Assembly (NCBI GenBank): GCA_029851415.1
Contig: CM056741.1
Location: 69,616,282-69,680,281 of the forward strand
DNA length: 64,000 nt
Source: Eretmocerus hayati
Taxonomy: Eukaryota > Arthropoda > Insecta > Hymenoptera > Aphelinidae
Direction of reading: 5' to 3'
The translations under genes and the position numbers were made by a program. Positions 22,903 through 34,657 of this stretch are shown one piece after another. Under the pieces are notes generated by a model, which saw only the letters and a list, made by a program, of their open reading frames with translations, ran no database searches and had not been told where the DNA came from. Position 1 is the stretch's first letter; the number at the start of each line of letters is the position of its first letter.

Positions 22903-24559
22903 TATATTAACGTTTTCGCGTGCACGAGGTGCTTTTTCGAGGTCTGTTTTGCGTTAAATGCTAACTAACACATTTCTCACAACTTACTACAAGCAAGTGA
23001 CAAAGGTCTAACCATAGTATACCAGTTTGACATACGATTCGCATACGCGAAAATCAAGACGAGATCTCGAGAATGATCAACTTATAACAACGCTAAAAAT
23101 ATCTCGTTTACAGTTCTCTCAAATATCTTCTACGTACATCATCATCGCGTTCGCTAGTACAGGGTTTGACACAAAACGAAGTTATACTTTCATATCGGAG
23201 TGTTGATATTTTAGTTATAATTTTGGAGATGCATCCGACCGTTTGATAATTGCATCCAACATGAATGGGGATCAATTCCAAAATTATCACAGAAGTTTGA
23301 CCCCCCGATACGAAACGAAATTGTGTAGAACCCTCCGCGAGTATGACATTACAGTCAATCAATATGCTGATTTCGGTAGCTTGTTATCTCGAGGTAAGGC
23401 TTGAATGAAATTACTACATCGTCAAGAAAGCTCGTCAGATAAAGTACAATCCAGAGATGACACATTGATGGTCAAATCTTCCGTGTCCGATGGTTATCCA
23501 TAGTTAGTCATTCAAAATCTACTCCAGCAAGGAGAGTCAACGAGTGTCGTGAGTTTGAGAGATTTCTGGTCCGAAGAAAATATTCACGGTATGAACATTA
23601 CAAACAGGAGAAGATTCATCAAATTTATGTCAGTACCGTTCACTATTTAAAAGGAAAATGAGGGCATTTTTGAGGCGCATAAAGAGACCTAATTCGTGTC
23701 CAGACTCATCTATCCATGGATTTTTAATAGGATAATGGAATTACTTGCATGCTAGATGATGGAAGATCTAAGAATCTATGCTCTTTTGAACATACGAAAA
23801 ATTAAAAAAATATACTCACTGACATGTTGTGCAGATGGGGCTGAATTTACAGAAAACTGAAAGAAAGAAATATCACATGTATGGTCATCTTCCAGATTAT
23901 TTCTCCGTGGGCAGAGTTTACACGGTCTATTATGGCTTGAGACTGTACTTACTCGATAAACACACAGAACACACAAAACCTGTGTCAACGAGTTCTTGGT
24001 GGCAAAAACACGCTGCTCGATAGTCTACTTTTACGGGCGGTGGCAGTACCAACTTTGACCTGACCAGAGGATCTGGTAAGAACACCCACTATAAGACGAA
24101 ATGGTATTTCGGTGAGAGTCAATCATTCTGAAGAAAAATCTTTCACTAGTAGAATATAAACAAATTTGGATTAAAACAAATGACAAACATAAGGATATGG
24201 ATGAGATTTTCCTCCGTCATCAATTCGATGAAATCATTGCAAATTATTCTTTGGCTTATGATCTAGCCCAGCTCCGCGAGGATGCGAGTTTTGATAATAC
24301 TTTTGATCCAGTGCGCGATGTGACCCATTACAATAAACAAGTGAAGTTGAAAAAAAATTTCAAAAATAAGCGGAAAATCAACCTAAGACTTCTATGTATC
24401 CAGAGCTTTGCTGATATTCTAATTTTTGAATTATGACAAACAATTTTTCCTATGAACAGATATCAGAATACTCAAAAAGTTGACGAAACTGTTTGTGAAT
24501 AATCCAGTCCTACTAAAAATGATTGTGATCATAAAGAAAAAATCCGAGTAGGTAATTAT
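22903..24559. other. gene-free stretch
   Basis: No recognised gene. A 79-codon frame (24197-24436) starts MDEIFLRHQFDEIIANYSLA and has charged, protein-like composition. It matches nothing I know and may be a relic of the LINE that follows. Confidence 0.35.
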
Positions 24560-25420
24560 ACACGCATCGGTGGGGGTACAAGTGAACGCGCATTATGTAT
24601 CGGTTTCCTGTCAAAAATACGTTGATTTCTCATATTGAAGACTACTCTTTCATCAACAATCGCTTATCCGTTCTCTTATTCCGGACCCGGTCGTTCAATC
24701 TCACTATTTTCAAATCTCACGCGCCCACCGAGAGTGCTGTAGATGACGACAAAGACAATTCCTACACAGACTATGCAGCACACTTCGATCGCACCTGTGA
24801 CAACTTCGATACGAAGATTGTCTTGTGGAATTTCCATGCTAAAATCGTCAGGGAATGTATCTATCAAACGAAGCCTGTAAACCAGAGCTTACGACAGAAG
24901 TCATGGGAAGGGGAGGAAGACTATCAAATTGACAACCACTAGAGACCTGTTAATGAAAAGTACAGTTGTTTCACGGAAAAAATATCCATGAACATAGAAG
25001 GGTCCACCAGAGATGTGAACCAGATAGACCATGTGATGATTGATAGAAAGCGACGATCGGACATTACTAACGTAAGATCGTACAGCGAAGTATTCGGAAA
25101 CTTGGACCACTACTAAGCGGCTGTAGACATGAAAGACAGAGTCAGACACCGAAGGCCGAGAGACAATAGCGTGAAATACATCGAGTTTCGCCCAGAAAAT
25201 CTAGAGAAACCAGAACTCAGATCTAAGGTCACACAAAACCTCGAATTATAAACATCAGAAGAACAGAACTCCCATAACAGCTGAACAAACAATCGAAAAT
25301 CACCAGAACTCTACGCTCAAACAAAGGTTGTCTCGGATGCGGCGTTGTCTACGATAGGCCAGGCCAAAGAGTCAAGTCGCCAGCCCTGGTACGACGATGA
25401 ATGCAGAGCCAAACGAAACA
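24560..25420 (+). pseudogene. LINE endonuclease domain (5' half of a split LINE)
   Basis: The translation has the order of an apurinic-type LINE endonuclease: a GGGTSERAL segment (24571-24597), the SHAPTES motif (about 24718) followed by an acidic run, the KIVLWNFHAK segment (about 24814; functional enzymes have GDFNAK), NQIDHVMIDRK (about 25019), a degraded SDH region (about 25100), and WYDDEC (about 25389), which normally starts the linker to the reverse transcriptase. The altered GDFNAK motif and several stops show that it is inactive. The 3' half, with the reverse transcriptase, resumes near 28145 beyond a stack of insertions. Confidence 0.7.
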
Positions 25421-26700
25421 CACTTACAAGGAGAGGACCAGACCTTTGGGTCACCAATCTTGTCCAAAATTTTTTTACAGTTTTGTATCACCTAGAATAT
25501 GAAGAATCCAGAGGGACTCCGTCAAATGGGCCTCCTGTTCAAAGTTACAGCCCATGACATTAACATTGCCCATATAGGCACATGTTGAGGAGTGATATAT
25601 GTATATGGGCAAATCTCAGGAACTATGCGGTTTCGACTTTGAAATTTCGAGAATTTCCAGAATGGCAGCACATCTCCGATAAACTTTTGTTTGGTCCAAG
25701 TAATGCTCAAACAATGATGAAATACTTGCGTAAATCATTTTGGAGCCCCGCCGTGGATTTGTGAGGGTGTAGAAGTTTTTCCCATGTATTTGCGTGGGAC
25801 CCTCATATTTTCGTAATTCTAATTGGCTCGTGTGTATGTGAATACATGGCATCCTTGGTGTTGGAATAGAAGAAGAGAGATGAGTTCAATGGTTTACAGT
25901 GTTTTCTGAAGGTCTGTGGTACAAAATGTAGATGTGCCTCAACCGTCGAAACGCTCATTTTCGTCATTTGTCGATCCTCACAAGCCTCGCATCGCAACCG
26001 ATATGAGGCTGTAGTAGGGGCGATTCTCATAGGCATTTCTTGAGGTACAAATATCAGTTTACACGTGGTTTCCATCCCAACGGAATCGAAATTTTCGTGT
26101 GCTACACGAAAAACGATTTTTTTGACCCCATTTACGCGAAAATAACTTTTCTCATTTCAAGCCGCATCGTCGTGCGGAATCGAGCACACTATCGTTCTTG
26201 GGCTAGATTTGTAGGTTTTTGGATGTAGAATAATATGTCGTTTCTACAGATACGAAATATTCACCGCCCCGAGTGCTGCATCCATTAGAAGAGCGATACA
26301 GGAGAAAATGTAGAATCGGAGTTCGCTCCAACGAATCATCGGCACTCCGACGCATTGATAGGCACAGCCTCGGGCGAAAATTATATGTTTCTATGTATTA
26401 TAATCCATCACATATCCAATTTTCAGACCGATCGGTGAACCGCCCCGCCTGTGGCGAGCTAAGGCGTGAGAGAACTATGGCCCTGTTCGGTCGAAAATTG
26501 TGATTTTGTCACGAAGAAGCGTCTCCCAGTACCTTTCTATAGCAATTTTTAGACTTCTGAATGATGCAGAACTATTAAATATGAGTAGATCTTCAAAATG
26601 ATCTAATGCGAGCGGCGGAAATAACGCGACTGTTGTTCTGACAACGTGAAAATAGGCCTGTTCGGCCAAACCGCATACTTCGTGAGATTTGCCCATATAT

Positions 26701-27848
26701 GTCGTAGCCGGTTACTCAAATCCGCCGGTTACTTAACTGGCTAGCCGGTTAAGAGGATGTCGGATACCGACATTGTCGATTTTCCGGATTTCTCGACGGA
26801 TTTTCGAGATTTCGGGATTTTACTAAGTAACGCCGATTCTATTTGGCTCATAGAATCGGCGTTACTTGTTAGATTTTTGATATCTCAAAAATTCATCGAG
26901 AAATACGAAAACTCGATCATGTCGGTAACTGTACAATTTTGATAGGGCTCCGGCATCCCCTTAAATGACCGCGGCCGATTAATGAAATTTGCTTTAGCAC
27001 GTGCATTCCTTCGTTAAGTGTCTAGTCAGTTGAATAACTGGCTAGTGCTATCCGCCAGTTACTCAACCGGCTGGCGCTCCTTCAGCCCATTGAGAAATGA
27101 TTAATAATACCATGAAACAATGTAATATCTCTGAGGGAAGCTGCGCCTCACCGGTTCTGTTCTGAATAGCTAGCAGGAAATCAGGAGTGCACTAAGCAAG
27201 GAAAAATCTAACCTTATGAAACAGTATCCTGCGAATCATGTTGTGTTGGTTAAGAATGAAGAGATCTTCAGGAATTCATCCCCATGGGCATCCTATCTAT
27301 CCATACAATTGTGGAGATTAGCATTGCTCATATACGTTCATATTGGTAAAGTCATACATATAGATGTATTGCCGATGCTGATCTCCATGATTGTATGTAT
27401 GGATAGGATGCCCATGGGGATGAATTCCTGAAGATTTCTTCATTCTTAACCAACACAACATGATTCCCAGGATATTGTTTCATAAGATTAGATTTTCCCT
27501 TGTCAGTGCAACCCTGATTTCCTCAAGCAGTTATGTTTTGAAGCATTCCCTTCAGAACGGGACCGGTGAGGCGCAGCTTCCCTCAGAGATATTTATACAT
27601 TGTTTCATGACATTTCTGAAAGCGAGACTGCGTTGACTTCCCGCTTACTACTCGTCCCAATGACTTCTTAACGGGCTGAAGGAGCGTCAGCCAGTTGAGT
27701 AACCGGCGGATAGCATCAGCCAGTTACTCAACTGACTAGACACTTAACGAAGGAATGCACGCGCTAACGCAAATTTTATTAACCGGTCGCGGTTATTTAA
27801 CCGGCTAGCCAGTTAAGTAACCGGCGGATTTGAGTAACCGGGTACGAC
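26701..27848. mobile_element. ~1.15 kb palindromic foldback element
   Basis: The left arm (about 26701-27325) is the reverse complement of 27371-27848, with a loop of some 45 bp. The ends are GTCGTAGCCGGTTACTC and GAGTAACCGGGTACGAC, flanked by ATAT on each side. The outer arms contain repeated GTTACTCAAC/CCGG-type modules. The left arm is longer because a TTAA MITE sits in it (26753-26960). The frame at 27216-27431 is a by-product of the palindrome. Confidence 0.75.
26753..26960. mobile_element. 208-bp hairpin MITE, TTAA target duplication
   Basis: It is flanked by TTAA (26749-26752 and 26961-26964). The ends are GAGGATGTCGGA and TCCGGCATCCCC. The whole element folds back, with a perfect central 18-bp stem AAGTAACGCCGATTCTAT (26825-26842 with 26850-26867) and a 7-base loop. 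The opposite arm of the host foldback lacks this block, which confirms the insertion. Confidence 0.8.
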
Positions 27849-28017
27849 ATATTGATATACTGGCAACGCAAACATTTTTGCTTGTAGCTCTGGACAGAAG
27901 GTCCATTTGACGGAGTTACTCTGGATTCTTCATATTCTAGGTGACACGAAACTGTCAACAATTTTTGGAAAGGATTGGTGATCCAATGGTCTGGTCCTCC
28001 CCTTGTTAGTGAAGCTT

Positions 28018-28144
28018 ACACTCTAAATCTGTTAGAGGCGAAAGCGCCTCTAACGGAGGCTCTTAGAGGCGTTTTTGACTCTACCATAAAGGCGAAAACG
28101 CCTCCAAAATAGAGGCGCGTTCGCCTCCAAGAGATGCAGAGTGT
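28018..28144. mobile_element. short MITE with GAGGCG/CGCCTC repeats
   Basis: The ends ACACTCT and AGAGTGT form short inverted repeats. The interior alternates GAGGCG and CGCCTC motifs (GTTAGAGGCGAAAGCGCCTC and others), giving several small hairpins. It lies directly against the right end of the 25421-28011 element. Confidence 0.6.
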
Positions 28145-29800
28145 AGCGAAAACGGTTAGGCAATCAAAATAGAAATATAAAACGTTTGACTATCAATCCA
28201 AAAACACCCCAGGAATAGGAACACGTGACTAGGTTTTCGGGAACTACATACTTCGAGAAACTTTAGGACATTCGACACGAAAGACATAAAGAATGCGCGC
28301 GAGAACTACTCAAGGATGATTCGGAAATACTTCAAACGACTCCTGAATGTTAACCGTAAACGAGTCGAGAACTATGCCAAAGTCCACACTGTTGAACCAG
28401 TAGTTCAGACTCTATCTCTAGCGAAAGTAAGAAATGCGAATCGTCGACTAAAGGATAAAAAGGCTTTGGGAATAGACTCTATGCCCCCATAGAGCTTTTC
28501 ACGCATGGAGGTACTCATTCAGCAACCGAAGTACACGTGCTCATCCGACTGATATGCGAGAGGGGGGGGGGGTCCCAGCGGAATGAAGAATCTGATCATA
28601 ACACCACTCTACAGAAAGGCGATAAAAGAACCCGCAGCAATCACCGTGGCATCCCACTCCACGTCGCGTGCTATCAAATTCTGTCGAATATTCTCATATC
28701 GAGGCTCACACGGTACATCAGCTCGATATTGGGGGATTACCAGGCTGGATCTCGGCAGGACTGGTCGACAAAAGACCAAGTCTCCACGAAAAAAAAGGGA
28801 GGGGAGAGCACCAGCACATTACTTATTTATCGTATTCGAGGGAGCGTATGCCTGGGTCGACAGATCCAGAATGTACTCGTTCTCGAATTCCCAGGTTTAT
28901 CAAAAAGATTAGTCAGAACGGTAGAAGCAACACTCGAGGATACGAGAGGAAGGGTGAGAATCGGACTAGGCCTATCGGAAGCATTCATCATCGAGAGCGG
29001 TCTGAAGCAGGGAGATGCGATTTCACTTCCGTTGTTCACCTTCGTCCTAGTGTATGTAGTCAGACCGTTAGTATACAGCACGAAAAGCCTCCCATTGATC
29101 GGGGTTCTCTACCTCCATCCAGGTCCTAGAGTACGCGAACGCCCTGGATATATCCGGGGATAGCAAAGAAACCGTGATACAACGCCGAGATCATCGTCGA
29201 GGGAGCGAGAGAAGTCGCGTTGGGAATTAGCGAAGACGAAGGTCAATATACGAGATTAGAGAGGAACCCAGATATACATGACATTTACAGGCCACGAACT
29301 TCCCTTTCCAAGCCGTACCAAACTTCAAATGTCTCGGATTGATAATTAACAAGAGTAAAGACGTCAACGAAGAGATCACTAGTAAAATCAGAGCTAGTTC
29401 CAAAAGCTGCAACTCGATTTGAAATTTACTGAAAAATGAATTCCTGACACGCGAGTCAAAACTCACCTAGTACAAGAGCATAGTTCGTCCGGTAGTTCTA
29501 CACGAGCTACGTACCAATCCTGAATTTCACCTAGACAAACTCACTCCCTCGGTTGCTTCCATCGATTCCGCAGTGGCCAAGGGACGTGGTTGCAGCCATA
29601 AGACCACTGAGTCTTCGAGAGCCATACATATCACATCACATCAAGTAACTATGGAGATCGAGTCCATTGTGACAAGAAATTGACAGGGAGCGAGTTGAAC
29701 GAGGACTGAATTTTTGGTAAATTTTCGACTATCTTAAGGTAACCTCAGAGAAATTTTTGACTCTTCGGGAAAACCTCACCACAAGGAGAGCGCCAGATCC
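28145..29800 (+). pseudogene. LINE reverse transcriptase (3' half of the split LINE)
   Basis: Recognisable non-LTR reverse transcriptase motifs appear in order: KALGIDSMPP (about 28460, after a frameshift), LIITPLYRKG (28588-28617), NHRGIPLHVACYQILSNILI (about 28640-28700), ILGDYQAGSR (about 28723-28752), LKQGDAISLPLF (about 29002-29037), and a YADD box that reads YANA (about 29132-29143), so the catalytic aspartates are gone. The C-terminal VRPVV region follows near 29485. Several frameshifts and stops are present. A 10-G run at about 28563-28572 sits at one break. With 24560-25420 it makes up one LINE of the I/Jockey-like endonuclease type. Family level is uncertain. Confidence 0.75.
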
Positions 29801-30095
29801 ACGGGACACGAATTCTGATGCAAGCCCGGACTACCTCCTATAGCCGAGGAATTGAGATATCTCGAGAAATCTGATGCAATGAATTCACCATTCTGGGATA
29901 CAGACATTGAGATGAAAGCATTGCCCATGTACGCCTATGTTTAAAAGCAGTATGTATAGACATCAGGCATACTTGTAATACCAACGTCTTTGCTCGTATT
30001 TTTGAAGAGGATGTCCATTGAATAAAGCCCATCAAGGTACCTTAAATTCTCAAAAAAACGAAATCATTCCCCAACAAATCATGATCCGTGTCTCA
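29801..30095. other. intervening sequence, repeat-like
   Basis: No gene is seen. Fragments such as GAGATATC and ATTGCCCATGTACG resemble pieces of the foldback family at 27.3 and 40.7 kb. Confidence 0.3.
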
Positions 30096-30214
30096 GACCG
30101 ACGCATTCATATAGGGTCGCTGAGTGCCAGCTATTCCGATTAGTGGCGTTGAGCATCGTTCGGCGCGGTAAGTACTTGGATGGGTGGCCGCTTATTCGAG
30201 CTGCGGTGTCGGCT
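30096..30214 (+). pseudogene. 5S rRNA-like sequence
   Basis: The segment GGCGCGGTAAGTACTTGGAT (30162-30181) and the following GGGTGGCCGCTT match the strongly conserved 3' half of eukaryotic 5S rRNA, including the internal C box. Upstream CCGATTAGTGGCGTTGAGCA aligns with the CCGATCACCGAAGTTAAGCA region, and the 5' part aligns loosely. The length (~119) equals that of 5S. Paired-stem positions are altered, and no T-run terminator follows (only TTT), so it is a pseudogene or the head of a 5S-derived SINE rather than a working gene. Confidence 0.6.
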
Positions 30215-32299
30215 TTGTTGACTTTCCGGATTGTTTGGTTGATGCTTACGACTCCGCAATGCGAGCAGGAGGCACGAAGTGTGCAGGTTTGGTATTTTCG
30301 ATCGTTGAGACGTGAGATCCATGCTCAATTGATAACACGATAAGAGCGCTGAGCTCTTCAAGGCAGGTTTTCTTCCCCTAATACAAGGAACTTTTCCCTC
30401 TCCTCGCGAGTTAATCAATCTCGGGCGAATCGAAGAGTCTACATACATGCATTACACTGACACATTGTCTAATCTCGGTTTCACGCTACAAATGAGACCT
30501 CCCACTCTGCGGTTAGACGCCATGTCGTCGAAAGCAAAGTCTCAAACCTCCGGCACGCGGCCTCACTCTGTAAGTAGCCGTCGGAAGCTTCGTAGAACAG
30601 AGGGTGCAGGGTCATTCTAACGGGTGAGCTATACCAGGGGGGCTTTACAACGGAGTAAAAACTTGTATTTCTAAGCTTACAGCACCAAGTGCGGGTTACA
30701 GTGCACGATTACACGTTATAAGTTCAGTGCACAATACGTTCACAGCTAAACGTCCATCACACCGTCAGCCAAATAGGACTCCAAGGAAGGACCTGAGAAG
30801 GCTTGGAAAAACAACGTGTCTCGCAAATATGGCGCTCTTCTTCTTAATTTGAAGGCCAAGTCAATTACTTGTCTAATTCCTCGAAAAAAATAGCAGTAAT
30901 ACAAAAAGCATGAGTTGCGGTCGACTTGGCAGTATCTTTATCTTTTTGATGGCAGCAACAGAGGCACAAGTTTTTGATTCAAATCATTATAATCACTACA
31001 AATTTGAAGGACCGCTCGGTGAAGAAGATCTCGTATCATAAAAACTGCATTACCCAACGCATTGAAGGTGTCGATCGGTATCGGCACGGCTGACCATCAA
31101 AGTTAACAAAAAAAGGTAGCTTCTGGGTCTACTGTTCTGACTTGTGAGCACCGTTTGATTGTTTACTTGATTTTTACGCCTCAATCATGTGGATAGGAAC
31201 CACGGTGAAGTTTAGATATTTACGCTTACAAAAAATGACATGAGCACACCGTAATTTCTCCCTTTTGAGACGATATCCCTGACCTTACGGGCATAGAACC
31301 CAAGCGAATCCTCTCTGTAAATTAATGCGAGTACTTTCCCACTTAGATGAAGAAATTGAAGATATATAAAATTTACGATCGTTCGAGCATTTTTGCATCC
31401 CGTAACTCGTGATCTATTTAAAAAATGATGGAGATTTTACTGTAAACTATTCATTGTGAATTCGCCTCGAAATCTCTTGAGAGATTGGATAAAGAAGTTG
31501 AATTGAAAACGATAATGGAAATCCACGCAGCAGTAACATTAGAGGCGGTACGCAAACAGCTACTGTTGTAAATTTCCATCCAATTTTCATGAACTGTGAG
31601 TTTGAAAATTTAACAAAGCTCGAAGGATCTCGAATTAAATAGTGGAATGTCACCAAGTTTCTTGAATGGATGGAAAAATATTGCTCATCATTGAAATAGA
31701 AATATTGCTGGAAGCATCCAACTTCAATAAAACGAGGGCATACCGACAGTGCTACATTGTAATACAATGCGCTTGCGATGGGCAATTAGTCCGAAGTTTA
31801 TTTGGAGATTGACGAGTTTGCGTTGATATCCATGCAGCCATGCAAATACTTTCAAGATATTCATCTGCAAAAACTCCCTTTCTATCAACCTCAATGGAAT
31901 ATGCAGAACGAACGACGGATTTGTGCACGATAAAAACGAAAAATTCAGTCATTCTTGAATGTAACTGCTTTAGATTCGCTCAAGATCTGTGGCACATGTG
32001 CGCCATCTACTGATATCGAAATTGAGCCGACATAGTCTTTATCGTGTCAGATGCAGGGTTGAGAATCATAGAATACAACAGCCTCTTCCAGTTATGCCAA
32101 GCTTACCGGGACCGGACCGAAGTGCTCCCGTACCGTGTAAACAGCATTGGTCTCATTGGGTTCGATACCAGGACCAACCAAATCAGAGAAAAAAATGTCC
32201 TCGTTATAATTTGAATCCCGATGCAATCGGCCGCATTATAACCGGAAGAGACTGTAGTTAGCCGAGAATGAATGAATTCAATGCAGAAGATAGTCTCAC
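30215..32299. other. stretch without a supported gene
   Basis: No complete gene. On the minus strand at about 31730-31690 there is a CPRFIEVG segment that could be a decayed or very divergent part of the TFIIH p34 zinc-binding region, but the cysteine pattern is missing. The frames at 31752-31952 (-) and 31989-32261 (+) are unassigned. Confidence 0.35.
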
Positions 32300-33633
32300 C
32301 AATAAGTACTGAAGTAAGCCCGCCAACGGTGGTTGTCCATTTTGCTGTGCAATTCTGAGATAGTTACCACCAGTCAAGTCACACCCTTGTTGTAATAAAG
32401 TCAACTCATGATCCAGACTACAAATGTCTAGTATCACGCCCTGAAAAAGGGTAAAGAGGATAGTAACCAAGATTAGAATGTACTGATAAGAATTGTAAAC
32501 TTTCTATAGTTGAATCAAATCGATAATTCTGCAGAGTAATGAGGATCGACTTCGATTATTTTCTGGATAGTAAGCCACGACATCTAGGCCAAGAAGGATA
32601 CCGCCGACGTTACTGTCGGAAACCCTAAAGCTGAGTTGAGTAAGTATTGGTATGAATTTTTCAAGAGGCTCTTTCTGTAATCTACCGTGACCAAGAATAC
32701 AAACATCATTATTGCCACGTAGTATGCTCAACTTTCCGCGGAAGTGTACAATGATTTTTTTTTTCTTATGTACAATGATTTTGAAACAATGTCTCGTATG
32801 AATGGTCACGCCTTATTCACAAAACAATGTTGTGGATAGGAAACTTGATCATTCTGGGCACAAATCTCATCTTTCGAACACATTTGGCAATGAACTCAAC
32901 TTGACGTTAATTTCCGCCAACAGTGTCAAAAATGATCTGAGAAATCCCGAGAAATGTCAACCCGAGCAAACTATGTACTTCGATAAGTTATACGATAAAA
33001 TCCATCAAAGGTATGAATGCAAGTCTTTCAGCGGAAATCATTCTCGGAATTAACTGTGATCTCATATTCAAGTTAGACGATTCAACAAATTTGGGCTGCA
33101 ATATATTCACTGAAAATTAACAAATGAGAAAATATTGCTACTCACCATTTTTTGAGCTGTGAAGAAGATATTCATGTAATTCATGTATTGTGTAGCCGAA
33201 TCATGACTGGCTGTGACGACTAGGATCCTTGAACGTAATTTTTCTCCGGCAAATTTTTCTCTTTCTTGCTTGGAAATATAACAAAGACTCATTGATAAGG
33301 CACCAGAGATCAAGGTCTCTTCGTTACACTTTCTATCCATCGACATCTCTCCAACCATCTTATGTACTTGCTGTCGAACAGTTTTTTCGAGCTGCGTAAA
33401 CTTCTCGTACTGACCGTCAATTTGTCTTATTTCAGGCATCTTTTCCAGGGGATACAAAAATTTTGATCCTTGACCATGACATGCCATCATAGCGAGATGA
33501 TTGTTAGGAGTTTGCATTAAATGAGCATTCGAAAAGACAATGAGCGAATCCAAACATTGTGTGAGCACTTGTTTCACGAGCTTTTGCATAGGATTTATGT
33601 CCAAAATTATAACAAGAAGACTCTTTTCAATTG
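32300..33633 (-). CDS. TFIIH subunit p34-like (GTF2H3/TFB4), partial model
   Basis: Two exons are clear. Exon A (33633-33146) follows a TTTCCAG acceptor and ends ATG|GTGAGT. Exon B (32440-32300) follows TTTTTCAG and ends TTG|GTGAGA. Both junctions are phase 0. The product matches p34 along its length: LLVIILDINP (N-terminal von Willebrand A-like strand), SNAHLM, KFLYPLE, SGALSMSLCYI, LRSRILVV, YMNYMNIFFTAQK, then across the intron ILDICSLD, LLQQGCDLTGG and LLQYLL. In TFIIH, p34 binds p44 and helps core assembly for transcription initiation and nucleotide excision repair. The usual WW after the NP motif is missing, and about six residues are deleted there. The first coding exon (start) is not found. 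The C-terminal C4 zinc-binding part expected below 32300 is not recognisable. It is either a diverged gene with an unseen last exon or a truncated paralogue. Confidence 0.7.
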
Positions 33634-34657
33634 CTGGAAAGAGAAAATTGAGAGATCATTAGTTGAAAGCATGTAATCGAAATGAACTGAAAATCTGTAA
33701 ACAGGCTACGTTCTCCGCTATTCCAGCATGGAAATAACAGTGTCGCCTTAACCCGGAAGTAGGCGCGCGTATAGGGAAGAGACCAACTCTTTCGAGTTTC
33801 GAGAGTTGGGTATAAAAATTTTCTTCAATCGCTTCGGCAAACTAGATCAACTATGGTGATGAAATGACCAAGCTGTTTAAGCAGTTTTGAGGTGATTAAC
33901 GAGGTATCCTGCAGTTTCGGGGAATTTTCTCGGAACAGAGTCGCGACTCTGTTTCGAGACCGCGGTTGAAATGACAGTCGCACGCCTACTAGCGTTGGTG
34001 TTCCTGTCGCGTCCGCATCTACGAGGTCGGCTATCGATAAATTCTTCAAAATTGAACGCAAGCCAGCAAAAGATGTTACTATTGTTCTCTCGAAAATAGA
34101 ATAAAGGCGAGAAAACTGGTTTGGTTTGCTCAAAATGAATTTTCAATAGGCATGCCTCTTTCGTGTGTATCGAAGGTAGTGGCTAGGACGTCGAATGAAC
34201 GAATTGTAATTTTCTTTGAAAAATACTTCTCCAGTACTCTGAAATCATAAAGAAACTGTACTGGCGTTGACGGAAGTATCTTCAGTAATACATCATCATC
34301 CAAAAGTATACAAACATTGATTATGAATGTCGGTCAAAATGACCGATATGTACTCCTATTCACGTCAATAATACGTTTGGCGCGCCATCTCCGGGTTGAA
34401 AGTGAAAATGAGGTAACTTAGGATTTGACTCTGGAGGTTATTATCAAGGTCACTTGGAGATCAGTTCAATTTTTTTAATGTAAACGCTTAGTTTTGGCCT
34501 CGGATTCTTTCGTAATTAGTCGAATACTACTAAAAATATTTGTCCTAAACTTGGGGAATCAACTTCTTTTGATCAGAAATGATTGTATCTCAAAGAATTC
34601 CATCCCATAGGCCTCCTTTCCTGAGATACAATTATAGAGGTTAGCACTGTCAGTATC
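33634..34657. other. upstream region of the p34-like gene
   Basis: It should contain the promoter and first exon of the minus-strand p34-like gene, but I could not fix a start codon. Two overlapping minus-strand frames (33825-34146) are of unknown meaning. The right end holds pieces of repeat (CCCATAGGCCTCC near 34605). Confidence 0.35.

Larger units (their letters stand above)
25421..28011. mobile_element. 2.6 kb element with long inverted terminal repeats, inside a LINE
   Basis: The left end CACTTACAAGGAGAGGACC (25421) pairs with the inverse of the right end (CACTAACAAGGGGAGGACC, ending at 28011). Similarity continues inward past CCGTCAAATGG and TATATGGGCAAATCTC. The right arm is interrupted by the foldback at 26701-27848. 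LINE coding sequence stops at 25420 and resumes after 28144. A related end occurs near 20110-20230 and is inverted relative to the left end. No transposase is recognisable in 25760-26690. Confidence 0.65.

Noticed and set aside
30143..30343. 66-codon frame starting MALSIVRRGKYLDGWPLIRA
   Set aside because: It is a translation across the 5S-rRNA-like sequence.
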